Below, one piece after another: positions 11,752-21,559 of a DNA stretch of 64,000 nt (positions are counted from its first letter, which is position 1; the number at the start of each line of letters is the position of its first letter). A model generated the notes under the pieces. The model was not told the DNA's origin. It saw only the letters and a program-made list of their open reading frames with translations, and ran no database searches. The stretch comes from Talinum fruticosum (taxonomy: Eukaryota > Streptophyta > Magnoliopsida > Caryophyllales > Talinaceae), in assembly GCA_021018815.1 (NCBI GenBank), contig JAITYX010000033.1:4148001-4212000 (forward strand), given 5' to 3'. The position numbers were made by a program, and so were the translations under genes.

Positions 11752-13303
11752 AGACTCGGGTATGACTGACTAACCCCTTGGATGTGTTTTGATTTCATGC
11801 ATTCATCTAAATTTAGGATAAAGCAAGAAGCATCCTAAAAGAAATTCATTTAACTCGTCATATGCTTTACAATTCATCATTTCACTATAACTTATTCTTG
11901 GTGAACTCGGACTCGGACTCAGCAAGTAGAATCCGAGTTAGTTATGACAAACCGAGTAAGTCCGACCCACTCGGAATTAGATTCTGACCCACTCGGATCC
12001 GACCCACTCGGAACTCATATTCTAACCCACTCGGATCCGACCCACTTAGGACTCGGATTCCGACCCACTAAGTCGGACTCAAACATTTTGTTTGCCTATG
12101 CTATTATTTGTTTAATCATGCGTAATTGTAAAATGTCTATATAACTCATGCGCCCATTAAGATTGAATGATTTATTTATGAGTTTTGGCATATCCGGAAT
12201 CTGAGTATATTAAATATTAGACTTGAAAAATTCCAGATTAATAGATTAAGGCAATTACTCATTAAACGCTTTATTTAGACTAATCCTTATCTAATTATGG
12301 ACCAAAGTATATTTATACTTTGAGAACCATTGTGCTTAATGTTTTTGCAGGTTTTTCTAATGTCAATTATCCGAAGAAAAAGCAAAAACAAAAGGCTTCG
12401 ACCGTTAAAGTATTGCCGGACAAAAGTCGGAACTTCTAAAAAGCTCGGAACTTACCGACGACCTTGTCTCATTCTTGTTTTAGGTAATATTTTATTTCTG
12501 AATCTAACGGTCTTTTCGTTCGCTTCAAGGCACAACGGCTATTTCAAGGTGGTCCTGAAATCCGAGTGACTCGGACTATCCGTTACAACGGCTAGTTGAC
12601 TCGAGACGGCTTCAACGAGAAAGACGTTGGAGGCTCAACGACTATCTCTTCAAGGCGGACTATTTATAGAACCCTTAGCACAAGATTTCAAGCGACGAAG
12701 GGAAGAAAAAGAGAGACCATATTGAACATCTTCTCTAGCATACAACTCCCAAGCTGTAATTCTAATATTCCGAGTTGTATTCTTCGAGTCGATTGTATTG
12801 CAATTATCACTACTCTTCTACTCTTTCTCTCCGACCGAGTTATAAAGGTTACCTCAACTTAGTTGTCCCAAACTGTAAAGGTTACCTCGGTTTGGAAGTA
12901 CCAGGTTAGATAAGGGAACTTCTAACCCTGGGAAAAATTGGAGGATCCCAAGTTGATAAGGTAACTTCAACTTAGAAGTACTAGGTAAGTCGGATAAGGT
13001 AATTTTGAGCCTGGGAAAATTGTAATAGATTTGTTTGGGAACAAATATGGATAGTCATATTCATTGTAATTGAGGATTCAATTAGTGGATTTGACTTGGT
13101 GTCCGGATTGACACTCGTCCATGGTTTTTACCCCAGGTGGGTTTCCATGTATATCTAAGTTTACAATTTTGTGAGTCCAATCTAGACTCAAAATCAGCTT
13201 CTTAATCGGTTTTGTGCAAAAAGAGTTTGATTTTCATAAAAATCTTCCATCACCCTATTCACCCCCTCTAGGGTGACTTAACTTCTCCAAGAGCAAACCT
13301 TCA
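11749..13303 (+). mobile_element. Solo LTR of a Sirevirus-type copia element
   Basis: The segment starts TGAAGACTCGG and ends AACCTTCA, the same ends as the LTRs at 17308, 18194, 27419 and 55934. It contains family landmarks in order: AGTATATTAAATATTAGAC (about 12204), a degraded TATA box near 12660, the GTAAAGGTTACCTCGGTT block (about 12877), GTGGATTTGACTTGG (about 13085), GACTCAAAATC, and CACCCTATTCACCCCCTCTA near the end. No internal region follows, and a flanking CACAT/CACAC may be the target duplication, so it is a solo LTR. It is about 1.56 kb, slightly longer than its relatives because of a tandem repeat at 11955-12085. Confidence 0.85.
11955..12085. repeat. Tandem CCGACCCACTCGGA repeat inside the solo LTR
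   Basis: Five to six imperfect units built on GACCCACTCGGA with AT-rich spacers. The hexamer ACTCGG (or CCGAGT) recurs throughout all LTRs of this family; here it is locally amplified. It may be a regulatory repeat, but that is inference. Confidence 0.65.
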
Positions 13304-14484
13304 CACACATATATGGAAAGGGTTCAAGTGAGCCCTCCCATTTAGGTGTGCTTACTCATTAGGTGAGCACACCAAATCTAGATAAAATCTAGACAAAATC
13401 ACAAAAATAGACCGGATAAAATCTTCCGAACCGAAGAATCCCGCCTGGGAGCCGAGGAAGAACAATGCCGGTCTCATACGGCATTGTGCAAATGTATTGG
13501 GTTCCGTGCCTTGGTTGGCTTCTAGGAATAAAACGTAGTGCCTTGGTAAGTTCGGCCTAAAAAGTCGTGCCGCTTAAACGACACCGTACAAACGTTTGAG
13601 TTTCGTGTCATGCTTGATCACTGGGAATGAAACACTATATTCAATGCATAGTGCCTAAAGAAAATGGATTTGTGGGCCGACTTAAGCAAAAAAAAGTTGA
13701 GTTGTTATGGTGCTAATGGGTTTTTTTATAGTTTATCGGCTTCAGTTACGCTGATCGGACTCCGATCATGATCTAAGTTCACAAATAGGACTCGTGATTT
13801 CATCATCAAGCCCACAAAATAAATAACGAAATAAAAGAGATAAGGGCGACACTTGGTGCCTACAAAGCAGAATGTGGTCGGGGTATTAAGGGGAAAGGGG
13901 GTTAGTTTATATGAGTCTAGCCAAACTCTTACCGTTCTAAGAACTCAAGAAGATACAAAGTATGAATATGACGGTGTTGTTGCCATTCTAAGATGAAAAC
14001 AAAACTAAACAACCTTCAAAGCAAGAAACAACACATTCAGACTTGTTCAAGCATACACAAGTTTAGTTGGAAGACAAAGACTTCCATAAAACTTTGAGGC
14101 AATGCAGTTTGAGGTCATTAAGGCCGTGGACAAGTCCCAAAAGCAATGAAGGAAGATGATTTATGAAGAGAAGGAATGTCTATGCATGAATTATGATTTT
14201 AGCATATTGAGTTCCTAGTTTTTAGTATAATTTTTTATTTTATTTTTGAGACTATTTGAGTTTATGTTTTGATCCAATTGAGTTTCTATTTTGTCTTCAT
14301 TTTGTGGATTTTGGGCATTTGAGTGTCATTCATTCAAGTTACTGGTTGTGCCTCTAGTTTGCAATTTGGTCCTTCACAAGTATGGATGGTAGACAAGGTA
14401 GGGATATTATTAGAGTCTAAATGGACCTCCCACTGTCACCAAACTTAGAATGATTATCAAACTATCATTACAAATTTTTAGAGT
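13304..14484. other. Unassigned DNA between insertions
   Basis: No gene was recognised. 13325-13375 resembles 15421-15475 (shared AAGTGAGCC/AAGGAGCC, CTCCCA, TTAGGTGAG blocks). At 13836-13870 a block of the form AAAAGAGATAAGG plus GACAC plus GGTGCCTAC recurs at 17036 and 30941 in the PMD-bearing unit. A diverged 100-base tandem duplication lies at 13462-13672. 13880-14480 holds nothing identifiable. Confidence 0.4.
13462..13672. repeat. Diverged tandem duplication, about 100-base units
   Basis: Unit one (about 13462-13560) and unit two (about 13566-13672) share an ordered series of blocks: CGRCAYYGTRCAAA, a TTGRGTTYCGTG block, a GGGAATGAAAC or GGAATAAAAC block, and TAGTGCC. They are too diverged for exact boundaries. 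The function is unknown. Confidence 0.45.
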
Positions 14485-14497
14485 CTAAATAGTAAAA

Positions 14498-14640
14498 CTT
14501 GTAAAGCTCATTAGCTCAATTGGTAGAAGATTTGTGTTATTACACAAAGATGTGTGTTCAAATCTCACATAGGCTACAATTCTAAGTTTCAAAGCTATAA
14601 ATAACACTTGATTCCGATAGAGATACAAAGCCGAACAAGC
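14498..14640 (+). repeat. tRNA-like sequence, probable SINE head
   Basis: A box A match (TTAGCTCAATTGGTAGA, about 14509-14525) is followed about 35 bases later by a box B match (GTTCAAATCTC). A good anticodon-stem-like palindrome TTTGTGT/ACACAAA lies between them, and a T-stem-like TGTG/CACA flanks box B. The acceptor stem does not close, so this is not a functional tRNA. A tRNA-derived SINE or tRNA pseudogene is the best reading. Confidence 0.45.
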
Positions 14641-15295
14641 TTGAAAACCAAAAATTCCCCCTAAGTCCCTCATCACCATGTATGACTGATCAAGTGAGAT
14701 ACCCTATCACCATGCTTGGGATTCTCAAATCGGCTATTGTAATGCTTGCGATTTGTGAATACATAGTTGGTGCTTAGTAAAACTCGTCATCATTCAATGC
14801 CTTTTGATTCTCTACAATCTAAGCCGGATCTATTTGTAGAAGCATATTAGCAGTGAGCACCTACTCAAACGCCCGCTATTCTGCGCTTCAGCGACTATGA
14901 TTAATGGAACAATGGTAGCAAGCATGTAATTTTCCTTCTTGTTTCAAGGTATGTATTTAGCTGACTCCTTTCTAGTATAGGAACAATTTTATTGTAGGCA
15001 AACATGAACCTCCGATCAACATTCTACTCGATAAAAGCATCGATTTAAGAATCCCAATCATGATATGAGGATATTCAGCATGAATTGTAGTAGAAAGAAA
15101 GATGATTAAGCCATTGTAGAAGGTTTTGATAGAAGTATGAGATTAGTTAGATGAAAATATAAATGGTATCGGGATTTGAGAATCGCAAGCTTTCTCGATC
15201 TATTTTGATTGAATAATTAAGGTAAAAATACTCGAACTTTTATGAATCCGATTATTTACTAACAGTTTTGTTATAAAAGGTAAAAATCAAGGGCT

Positions 15296-15422
15296 CGCAG
15301 CCCTAGTTCAGTTGAAAGAGGTGCATCTTTGGTTTACACACACACAGACACACACACACGAGACACACACATATATATTATGATATTGTCATGATTATAT
15401 TAAAGAAAATAAGAATTATGTT
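15296..15422 (+). repeat. SINE-like fragment with CA repeat and a dispersed module
   Basis: CCCTAGTTCAGTTGAAAGAGG resembles a tRNA-type box A region. It is followed by a CA-rich simple repeat (15337-15371) and then by a TA-rich module (15378-15422) that is the reverse complement of 6680-6725. No box B is seen. Confidence 0.35.
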
Positions 15423-15545
15423 CAAGGAGCCTCCCAGTTAGGTGAGTTTACACCATTAGGTGAGCTCAACACATCTTAGTCATCCAATATCAATCCAAGG
15501 TTTGAGATTAAAACAAGGAATTTTTGTTTAAAAAGAAATATTTTT

Positions 15546-15966
15546 TTGCTAAGAAATGGGGGAGGGGTCTACAAATCGACCGAGACTTCCAGCCCTCCCC
15601 TTATGCTCTGTCATTCCTCTCCTATCGCCCTTCTTTCTCTCTTTCTCTCGATGGAGCATATCTCCTTTCGTAAGCATCTCTCCTCTTGCCACCCTCCTAC
15701 TCTCGTTGTCGTCTTCCTCCTGTCCCTTAAGTACCAATCTTCTCGCTCATCTCATCTTGTCTAGCCGTGACCCTCCATGGACGCCGCCACCCAGCCCTCC
15801 CAGCCACCGGCCAGCCGTTGTACCACCCCGTGTCCACCTCCACTACTGGAAGCAGTCATTGCTCCCCTCAATTGGTAAGGTTCGTTCTCTCCTTCTTCCC
15901 ACTCCTAAAAAATCAGATCTAGGGTTATTGCTTTTTGTATACTCAGAACATGATGTTCGCCCATGA
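15546..15966 (+). other. CT-rich exon-like block, possible captured or decayed first exon
   Basis: This GC- and CT-rich block stands out from its AT-rich surroundings. It contains an ATG in good context at 15777 (CTCCATGGAC) opening MDAATQPSQPPASRC, and a splice-donor-like GGTAAGG at 15874-15880, followed by a T-rich intron-like stretch to about 16300. The frame from 15777 meets a stop exactly at the donor-like site, so an intact exon would have to splice there. No protein family was recognised. It could be a 5' exon fragment carried by a transposon or simply low-complexity sequence. Confidence 0.25.
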
Positions 15967-16399
15967 ATTTGTACATAAAACCCTCGATTTTTTAGAGATT
16001 AAGGTGAGAAAATTTAAAAAATTTTGATTGATTTTTGGCAGAAAATTTAACTTGTTTTTGGCATATTGAGTAGAATACAATTCAATTTTTTGGTAGAAAT
16101 TACTAGAAAAAGTTTGATTTTTTGCCATTTGGATTGAATTGTATTCAAGAAAATCAAACCGAGTTGGAATTTGGCAATCAAGTTTGGATGCATAAGTATT
16201 ACAAATGCACCAAGTACAATTATCATTTGGCAAATCGAGTTAGCATGTGTAATTGAGGTATTTGTTTTTAGTTGTCTAGTTGCCTTTTTTTAGGGTATGA
16301 ATTAAGGAACATTTTGTCATTACCTTGAGTTGTGAATGTCCGTATTTGGGTAACTAGCTGTTAGTGAATGTCCGGCATTTCGGTACTGAAGTAATTGGG

Positions 16400-16475
16400 C
16401 GAAATCTTCTCAATGCTTGCTTGGATCTTCATAGTGCATGGAGATGTGGGTTCAAATCCCACTAAGGCTTTTGAC
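16400..16475 (+). repeat. tRNA-like T-arm, probable SINE fragment
   Basis: GTGGGTTCAAATCCCAC is a perfect 5-bp T-stem with a box B loop, followed by TAAGGCT. No matching acceptor strand or box A is convincing upstream, so it is read as a SINE piece. 16476-16862 shows nothing else recognisable. Confidence 0.4.
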
Positions 16476-16862
16476 AACATCCTACAAAATGTTATGTAAA
16501 TTGCTTTAAAATGTACTATTTGAATTACACTTGCCCAAATCGGGACAAATGCCGGTTATGAATGTTGAATCACTACTTATTTGAGTCTAACAATGTGAAG
16601 GTATTTGGGACATTAGTATTGTGTAAGGGAGCATTCCTTAGGGATATTGAGCACCCAGGCTTTTGACATCATATATCTGTGTACACCAGGTACTCAAGGA
16701 GCCCCAAGGAACAAAGCAACAGCTACCCCTTATGCTTTAGTCTTTTGAGTTTTGCTTGGCAATTGCCTTTGTGTGAATATCTTGTTATAATTATTTCATG
16801 AGTTGGATAGCCAATTTTAGGTTATTGTTTGTTAACTACAACACTTGTATTAGTAATGAGCT

Positions 16863-17307
16863 CGCATATACGTGCTTGATAAGGGGCTTATATGCCGGGG
16901 TAAGGCATACTACTTTCAAGGAAGATTCGGACAATTATATGCCCTTATGCGCCTATGGATGGTCATTGAGGTATTCTCTTAATCCGCTTAGCATTTGAAT
17001 ATTTATCTTGAATGAATATTGAATGTACATATGTGATAAAAGAGATAAGGATGACACATTTTTGGTGCTTACGGTTAGCCGCCACTTTGACTCGAATTTG
17101 AAAGACGTAGTGTCAAAGTAGACACTAAAGGGTACTTATCTAGTTTTCTAGTGTCGCAAACGGTCAAGAATTGGGCACAGTTGAAATTGAACTCGAAAAG
17201 GGGGCCTGGATTTGATGGTGATTTATGTGTTCGAAATTCGGCTAAAGTGATCCCGAGCTTGGCTTGATCAAAGTCCTGAAGCTTGGTAATTTTGTTGAAG
17301 CTTGATT
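16863..17307 (+). pseudogene. PMD-bearing unit 1, left part (C-terminal PMD remnant)
   Basis: The sequence matches the start of unit 2 (from 30767): both begin CGCATATACGTGCTTGATAA and run in parallel for about 440 bases. In the frame from about 16855 it reads LAYTCLIRGLYAGVRHTTF, then DSDNYMPLC, which resembles the middle to C-terminal part of plant mobile domain proteins. The unit is cut at 17307 by a Sirevirus LTR and resumes at 29499. Confidence 0.55.
17303..17307 (+). other. Left target-site duplication of the outer Sirevirus LTR
   Basis: TGATT here pairs with TGATC at 29499-29503 after one mutation. The unoccupied equivalent site in unit 2 reads GCTTGATCTCTTATT around 31216, confirming that one TGATC copy was duplicated. 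Confidence 0.75.
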
Positions 17308-18193
17308 TGAAGACTCGGATCCTAACTCTAAGTCATTCTAAGTACTACATGAAGACTCGGTATAAATTCTATCTCTCTTATGTTTTGATTTCAAGTCATT
17401 CTGAGCGATATAGAAACTCTTGTGTAAGTTTTTATTCTATTCGACTAACTCGGAAAGTGCATTGTTGTTTATCTTCTACTCGATGTTTCGACTCACTCGG
17501 ACATCACTCGGAACTATCGATTGCTCAAATAATTTTCTCTAACACTCTTATTATGAGTACCGACTGCATATTTCAACGCAAAGAGAATTATAGTGTTAAG
17601 TCCTTATTCTAATCAGTTTATTTCTTTGAGAATTACTTGATCGGATCAAGTTATTAAACTCTAATGTTCTATTCTTTTAACTTGATCATCCTTAGGATTG
17701 ACTCGATGAAATTCGAGTATACTGAATATTAGACTCAAAAATTCCACTCCTCTAGTTCAAAGATAATTAAGCACTTAATTGTTTTAATTTAATTATTATT
17801 TGTGACTAATCTTGGACAAAGTACTTTATACTTTGAGAATCAATGTGGTTTACTTTTGTAGATTATTCAAACGAGGCTAACTCAATTTTGAAATACAAAG
17901 TAGTAGGCTTCTAGTCGTCAATCACCAGCAGACAAGCTTTATTTACTTATCAACATGGCTCGGACATCGTGTCGGGGTTGTTTGTTTCTAAAATTGGAAA
18001 ACTTTAACTCTAGGATTACCAGTTGTTTCCACCACAACTTTTGAATCACCACCAAGTGATTGGACCACCTTTTGGAGCCAAGAGCCATTGCACAACATTC
18101 AAATCCCAACGGATCTTTTCTAAGTGACTCGAAGAGCCACTACAACGGATAGTGAAGACTTATGTTTAGAACCAAGATTCAACAGCCAATGCG
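17308..18193 (+). mobile_element. Outer Sirevirus solo LTR, left piece
   Basis: It begins TGAAGACTCGG and follows the family LTR sequence to just upstream of the TATA region, where a second Sirevirus (18194-28908) is inserted. The remainder lies at 28909-29498. The two pieces total about 1476 bases, the length expected for one complete LTR, with no internal region of its own, so the outer element is a solo LTR. Confidence 0.85.
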
Positions 18194-19691
18194 TGAAGAC
18201 TCGGACTTTGAATCCATGTCATTCCGAGTACTACATAAAAGACTCAGGTATAAACCTCATCCCTCCTAAGTTTTGATTACAAGTCATTCTGAGTATTATA
18301 GAAACTCTTATATAAGTTTTCATTTGTTTCGATTGACTCGTAAAACACCATCTTGTTTATCTTCTCACATTGATGTTTCGAGTAACTCGGACATCACTTA
18401 GACATCACTCGGATTTATCACACGTTCAAATAATCTCTCTAACACTTTTTATCCGAATTCCGAATGTGTATGTCAAAAGCAAAGTGAATTATAGTATTAA
18501 TTCATCTTTCTAAGTCAGTTTATATGTTTGAGAATTATTTATCCAGATTAAGTCCTTATACTTTAATGTTTTCACACCTATAACTTGATCTTTCTTAGGA
18601 TCGACTCGATGGAATTTGAGTATAATGAATATTAGACTCGGAAAATTCCACTCCTCTAGGCCTAAGATAATTATGCACTTAATTATCTTAATTAAATTAT
18701 TATCTCGTGCCTAATCTTGGACCAAAGTATTTTATACTTTGAGAATCAAAGTGATTTACTTTTGTAGGTTATCTAAACGAGGTTATCTCATTTTTGAATT
18801 ACAAAAGTAACTAGCTTCAAGTCGTCAATCACCAAGCAGACAAGGCTTATCTACTTCGAACAAGGCTTAGACGCCGTGTCGTGGTTGTCTGTTTCCAAAG
18901 CTGGAAAACTTCAACGCTAAGCTCAATGGTGGTTTCCACCTTACTTTTCGGACATCACCAGCTGTTTGGAGCACCTTTAGGAGCCAAGAGCCATTGCATA
19001 ATGTTCATATCTCCACGGATCTTTTCCGAGCGACTCAAAAGAACTGTTACAACGGTTAGGAAGGACTTCTGTTCGGAAATCAGTCACAACGGCTAATCTG
19101 CTTTGGCCATCTATAAATAGAAGCCACTTCAAAAGACTTGAAGGTTGCTTGGAACTATTGTTAAAACACATCACTTAAGCAAAAATAATTTTTTCATATT
19201 CAATCTTCTACTTACAACTCCCGACTTGTAATTCATACTTTCCGAGTTGTAAAGTCTTGTAATCAGTCACATACTTTTCTTACTTTCGAGTAATGTCCCT
19301 TAACCGAGTTGTAAGGGTTAACTCAGCTTAGTTGTTCCTAGCTGTAAAGGTTACCTCGGTTAGGAAGTACTAGATCGGATAATGGAACTTCGAGTCTAGG
19401 AAAACTCGTAAGGAATTATCCGAGGGAGTAATTCGGTTGAGTCGATCTGTTGTATTTTGTGGATTCAAAATAGTGGATTTAACTTGCTGCTTGGACTAGC
19501 ACTGTCCGTGGTTTTCTGCCCCAGGAGGGTTTCCACGTATCTTTGAGTTTGCACTTTTTGAGTCCAATCTAGACTCGGAGTATCTTATTCATCCTTTTTA
19601 AGCTCAATGATTCTAAGTTTGTTAAAATCACCTCATCACCCTATTCACCCCCTCTCTAGGGTGACTAAGATTCTCCAAGAGGAAACCTTTA
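18194..19691 (+). repeat. 5' LTR of the nested Sirevirus
   Basis: It starts TGAAGACTCGG and ends AACCTTTA (decayed CA). TATA box CTATAAATAG at 19111-19120. Upstream of it are two ACAACGGYTA motifs (19049-19058 and 19086-19095), found in equivalent positions in the other family LTRs. CCGAGT/ACTCGG hexamers recur along its length. Confidence 0.9.
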
Positions 19692-19693
19692 AT

Positions 19694-19706
19694 TGGTATT
19701 AGAGCC
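19694..19706 (+). other. Primer binding site, initiator Met tRNA type
   Basis: TGGTATTAGAGCC differs by one base from the usual plant site TGGTATCAGAGCC and lies two bases after the LTR. Confidence 0.9.
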
Positions 19707-19749
19707 TAGCCTTTCAAAACGGATTTAACAATCCAAAGGTCTAAAGATT

Positions 19750-21290
19750 AGATGACTTAGAACGTCGCAGAGTTCGACAAAGGAAGATCTTTCACCGGAC
19801 CACCAAAGTTCAAAGGATCAAACTTCGTACACTCTGGAAGAAGCTAATGGAATGCTTTCTGCTGGACAACGATGACGATGTTTGGAACATCATCCAAGAA
19901 GGCAATTACATTCCAATGAAGATAGAAGAAACAAGACCTATGCCTTAAGAGAAGTTCGAATACACCAATGAGGAGTCGAAAAATTCGGAAAGAACTACAA
20001 AGCGATGAACATTTTGATGTGTGCTATCGGCTTAGAAGAATACAACGAGTGTCAGCTCGTGACACGGCTAAAGATGTGTGGGACACTCTTGTCAACACAT
20101 ATGAAGGAACAAGCCAGGTGAAACAGGCGAAGATAAGTTAATACCTTCACAAATACGAGTCTGTTCAAGATGGAGCCATAAGAAAACATCACTCGGATGT
20201 TTATACGCTTCACCGAGATTACACACAATATCAAATCTCCGGGTAGAAAGATTTCCTATAAAGAAATGTGCGGAAAAATTCTAAGGAGTTTACCAAAGAG
20301 AAGATGGGGTGCCAAGGCGATAGCCATCGAGGAAGCTCAAAATCTTTCTCAACTAAAGCCGGACAAACCGATTGGGAAGCTACTTACCCATGAAATCCAT
20401 CCGGAAGAAGAGATTGCTGAGGTGAGCACCAAAAAGAAAATTCGATGAAAGCCTTAGAAAGCGAGAGGGGAAAGTCCGAGTTCCTCGGAATCGAAGAAGA
20501 CATTATGGCACTTATTGCTCGAGGATTCAAAAGAACGATGAACCACAAGAAATGGGAGAAGAGGCCAAAGGAAGAGTTCTAAAAGAAAGATAAGAAGGAC
20601 AGAAAAGGTAAATAGTCCTCCCCTTCAAAATTATCTTTAACTAAGAACTGTGGATGCTTTGATTGTGGCAGCAAAGATCACATAGTCAAAGACTGTCTAA
20701 GGAGAAAGAGGGACAGAAAGAAGAAGAAGGCTATGATGTCCACATGGAATGATGAAGACACATCTTAAGAAGATGAAGATTCGATGACTCAAAGTGTTTG
20801 ATGGCACTAACGGATTCGAAGCTGAATCGTGTCGGATTCTGACAATTCGAGACATCGAGGAGACAAGTCCTTAGGAGGTATTTGAATATTTTCTCAAGTT
20901 CTCCAAAGTTTATTTAGCTAAATATATTTGTACTTTGGAAGAAAAGTCCAACTTTGATTCTTTTCAATTCGAAGAACAACTTGAGTCTCTCACCTCCGAG
21001 AGCAATGGTTTGAAAAATGAATTGGAAAAATTGAGACTTACTCTAAAAGAACTCAAGACTAATACTCAAGCTAATGAGACTGAGTCCGAGTCACTCGGAA
21101 GAGAAAATGAGCATCCGAAAAGAAAGCTCAATGAGTCTCAAGAGCTTGTTTTGAAATTTACTCAAGGTCGAAAAACCTTAACGTGCTTTTAGGCTCTCAA
21201 TGTGTCTCTTTCAGGAAAGAAGGACTTGGTTTTAATGAAGAGGAGGAATCTAATTCCTACTCGGATCTTTTTAAAAGGATTCTAAAACTG
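19750..21290 (+). pseudogene. Sirevirus gag with zinc knuckle and coiled coil (broken)
   Basis: In order: a decayed gag N-terminus with DNDDDVWNIIQEG (about 19866-19904); the gag core AKDVWDTLVNTYEG and KYLHKYESVQDG (about 20068-20175); a perfect CCHC zinc knuckle CFDCGSKDHIVKDC (about 20654-20695); and a Glu/Leu/Lys-rich coiled coil (20935-21180: QLESLTSESNGLKNELEKL) followed by a GSQCVSFRKEGLGF block (about 21190-21235). A coiled coil after the zinc knuckle is typical of Sirevirus gag. The protein would build the cytoplasmic particle and bind RNA. Multiple stops and frameshifts are present. Confidence 0.8.
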
Positions 21291-21559
21291 TGAAGTTCGG
21301 GAAGGCCGAGCGTGGTCCCATTCGTAAAAATGAAAGGAGGACTGAGCCTAGATCGGTTCACAGGAGAAAACCTTCTCCACCTGTTTATAAAAGAAAAGAT
21401 TTTCAAAAGAAAGAGACACAAACTCGGTTTTCCAAAAGAAGACTCGGAATCGGACCAAACCCAATGTCATTCAAATCTGGGTTCCCAAGAGTCTTCTTCC
21501 TTAGAAAAGTACCACAAGTAAAGGGAGTTACTGGGTTCATTAAAGGAAGTGAGAAGGGT

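Noticed and set aside
14509..14580. Functional tRNA gene
   Set aside because: Boxes A and B are present but the acceptor stem does not pair and the box sequences are off consensus; a SINE or pseudogene fits better.
15556..15966. A 136-codon plus-strand gene in the CT-rich block
   Set aside because: Three frames are open over much of the block, composition explains them, and no family was recognised. Only a weak exon-like reading is kept.
18189..18193. Clear target-site duplication for the nested Sirevirus
   Set aside because: ATGCG before and CTCTG after match at only two of five positions; a decayed duplication is possible but not demonstrated.
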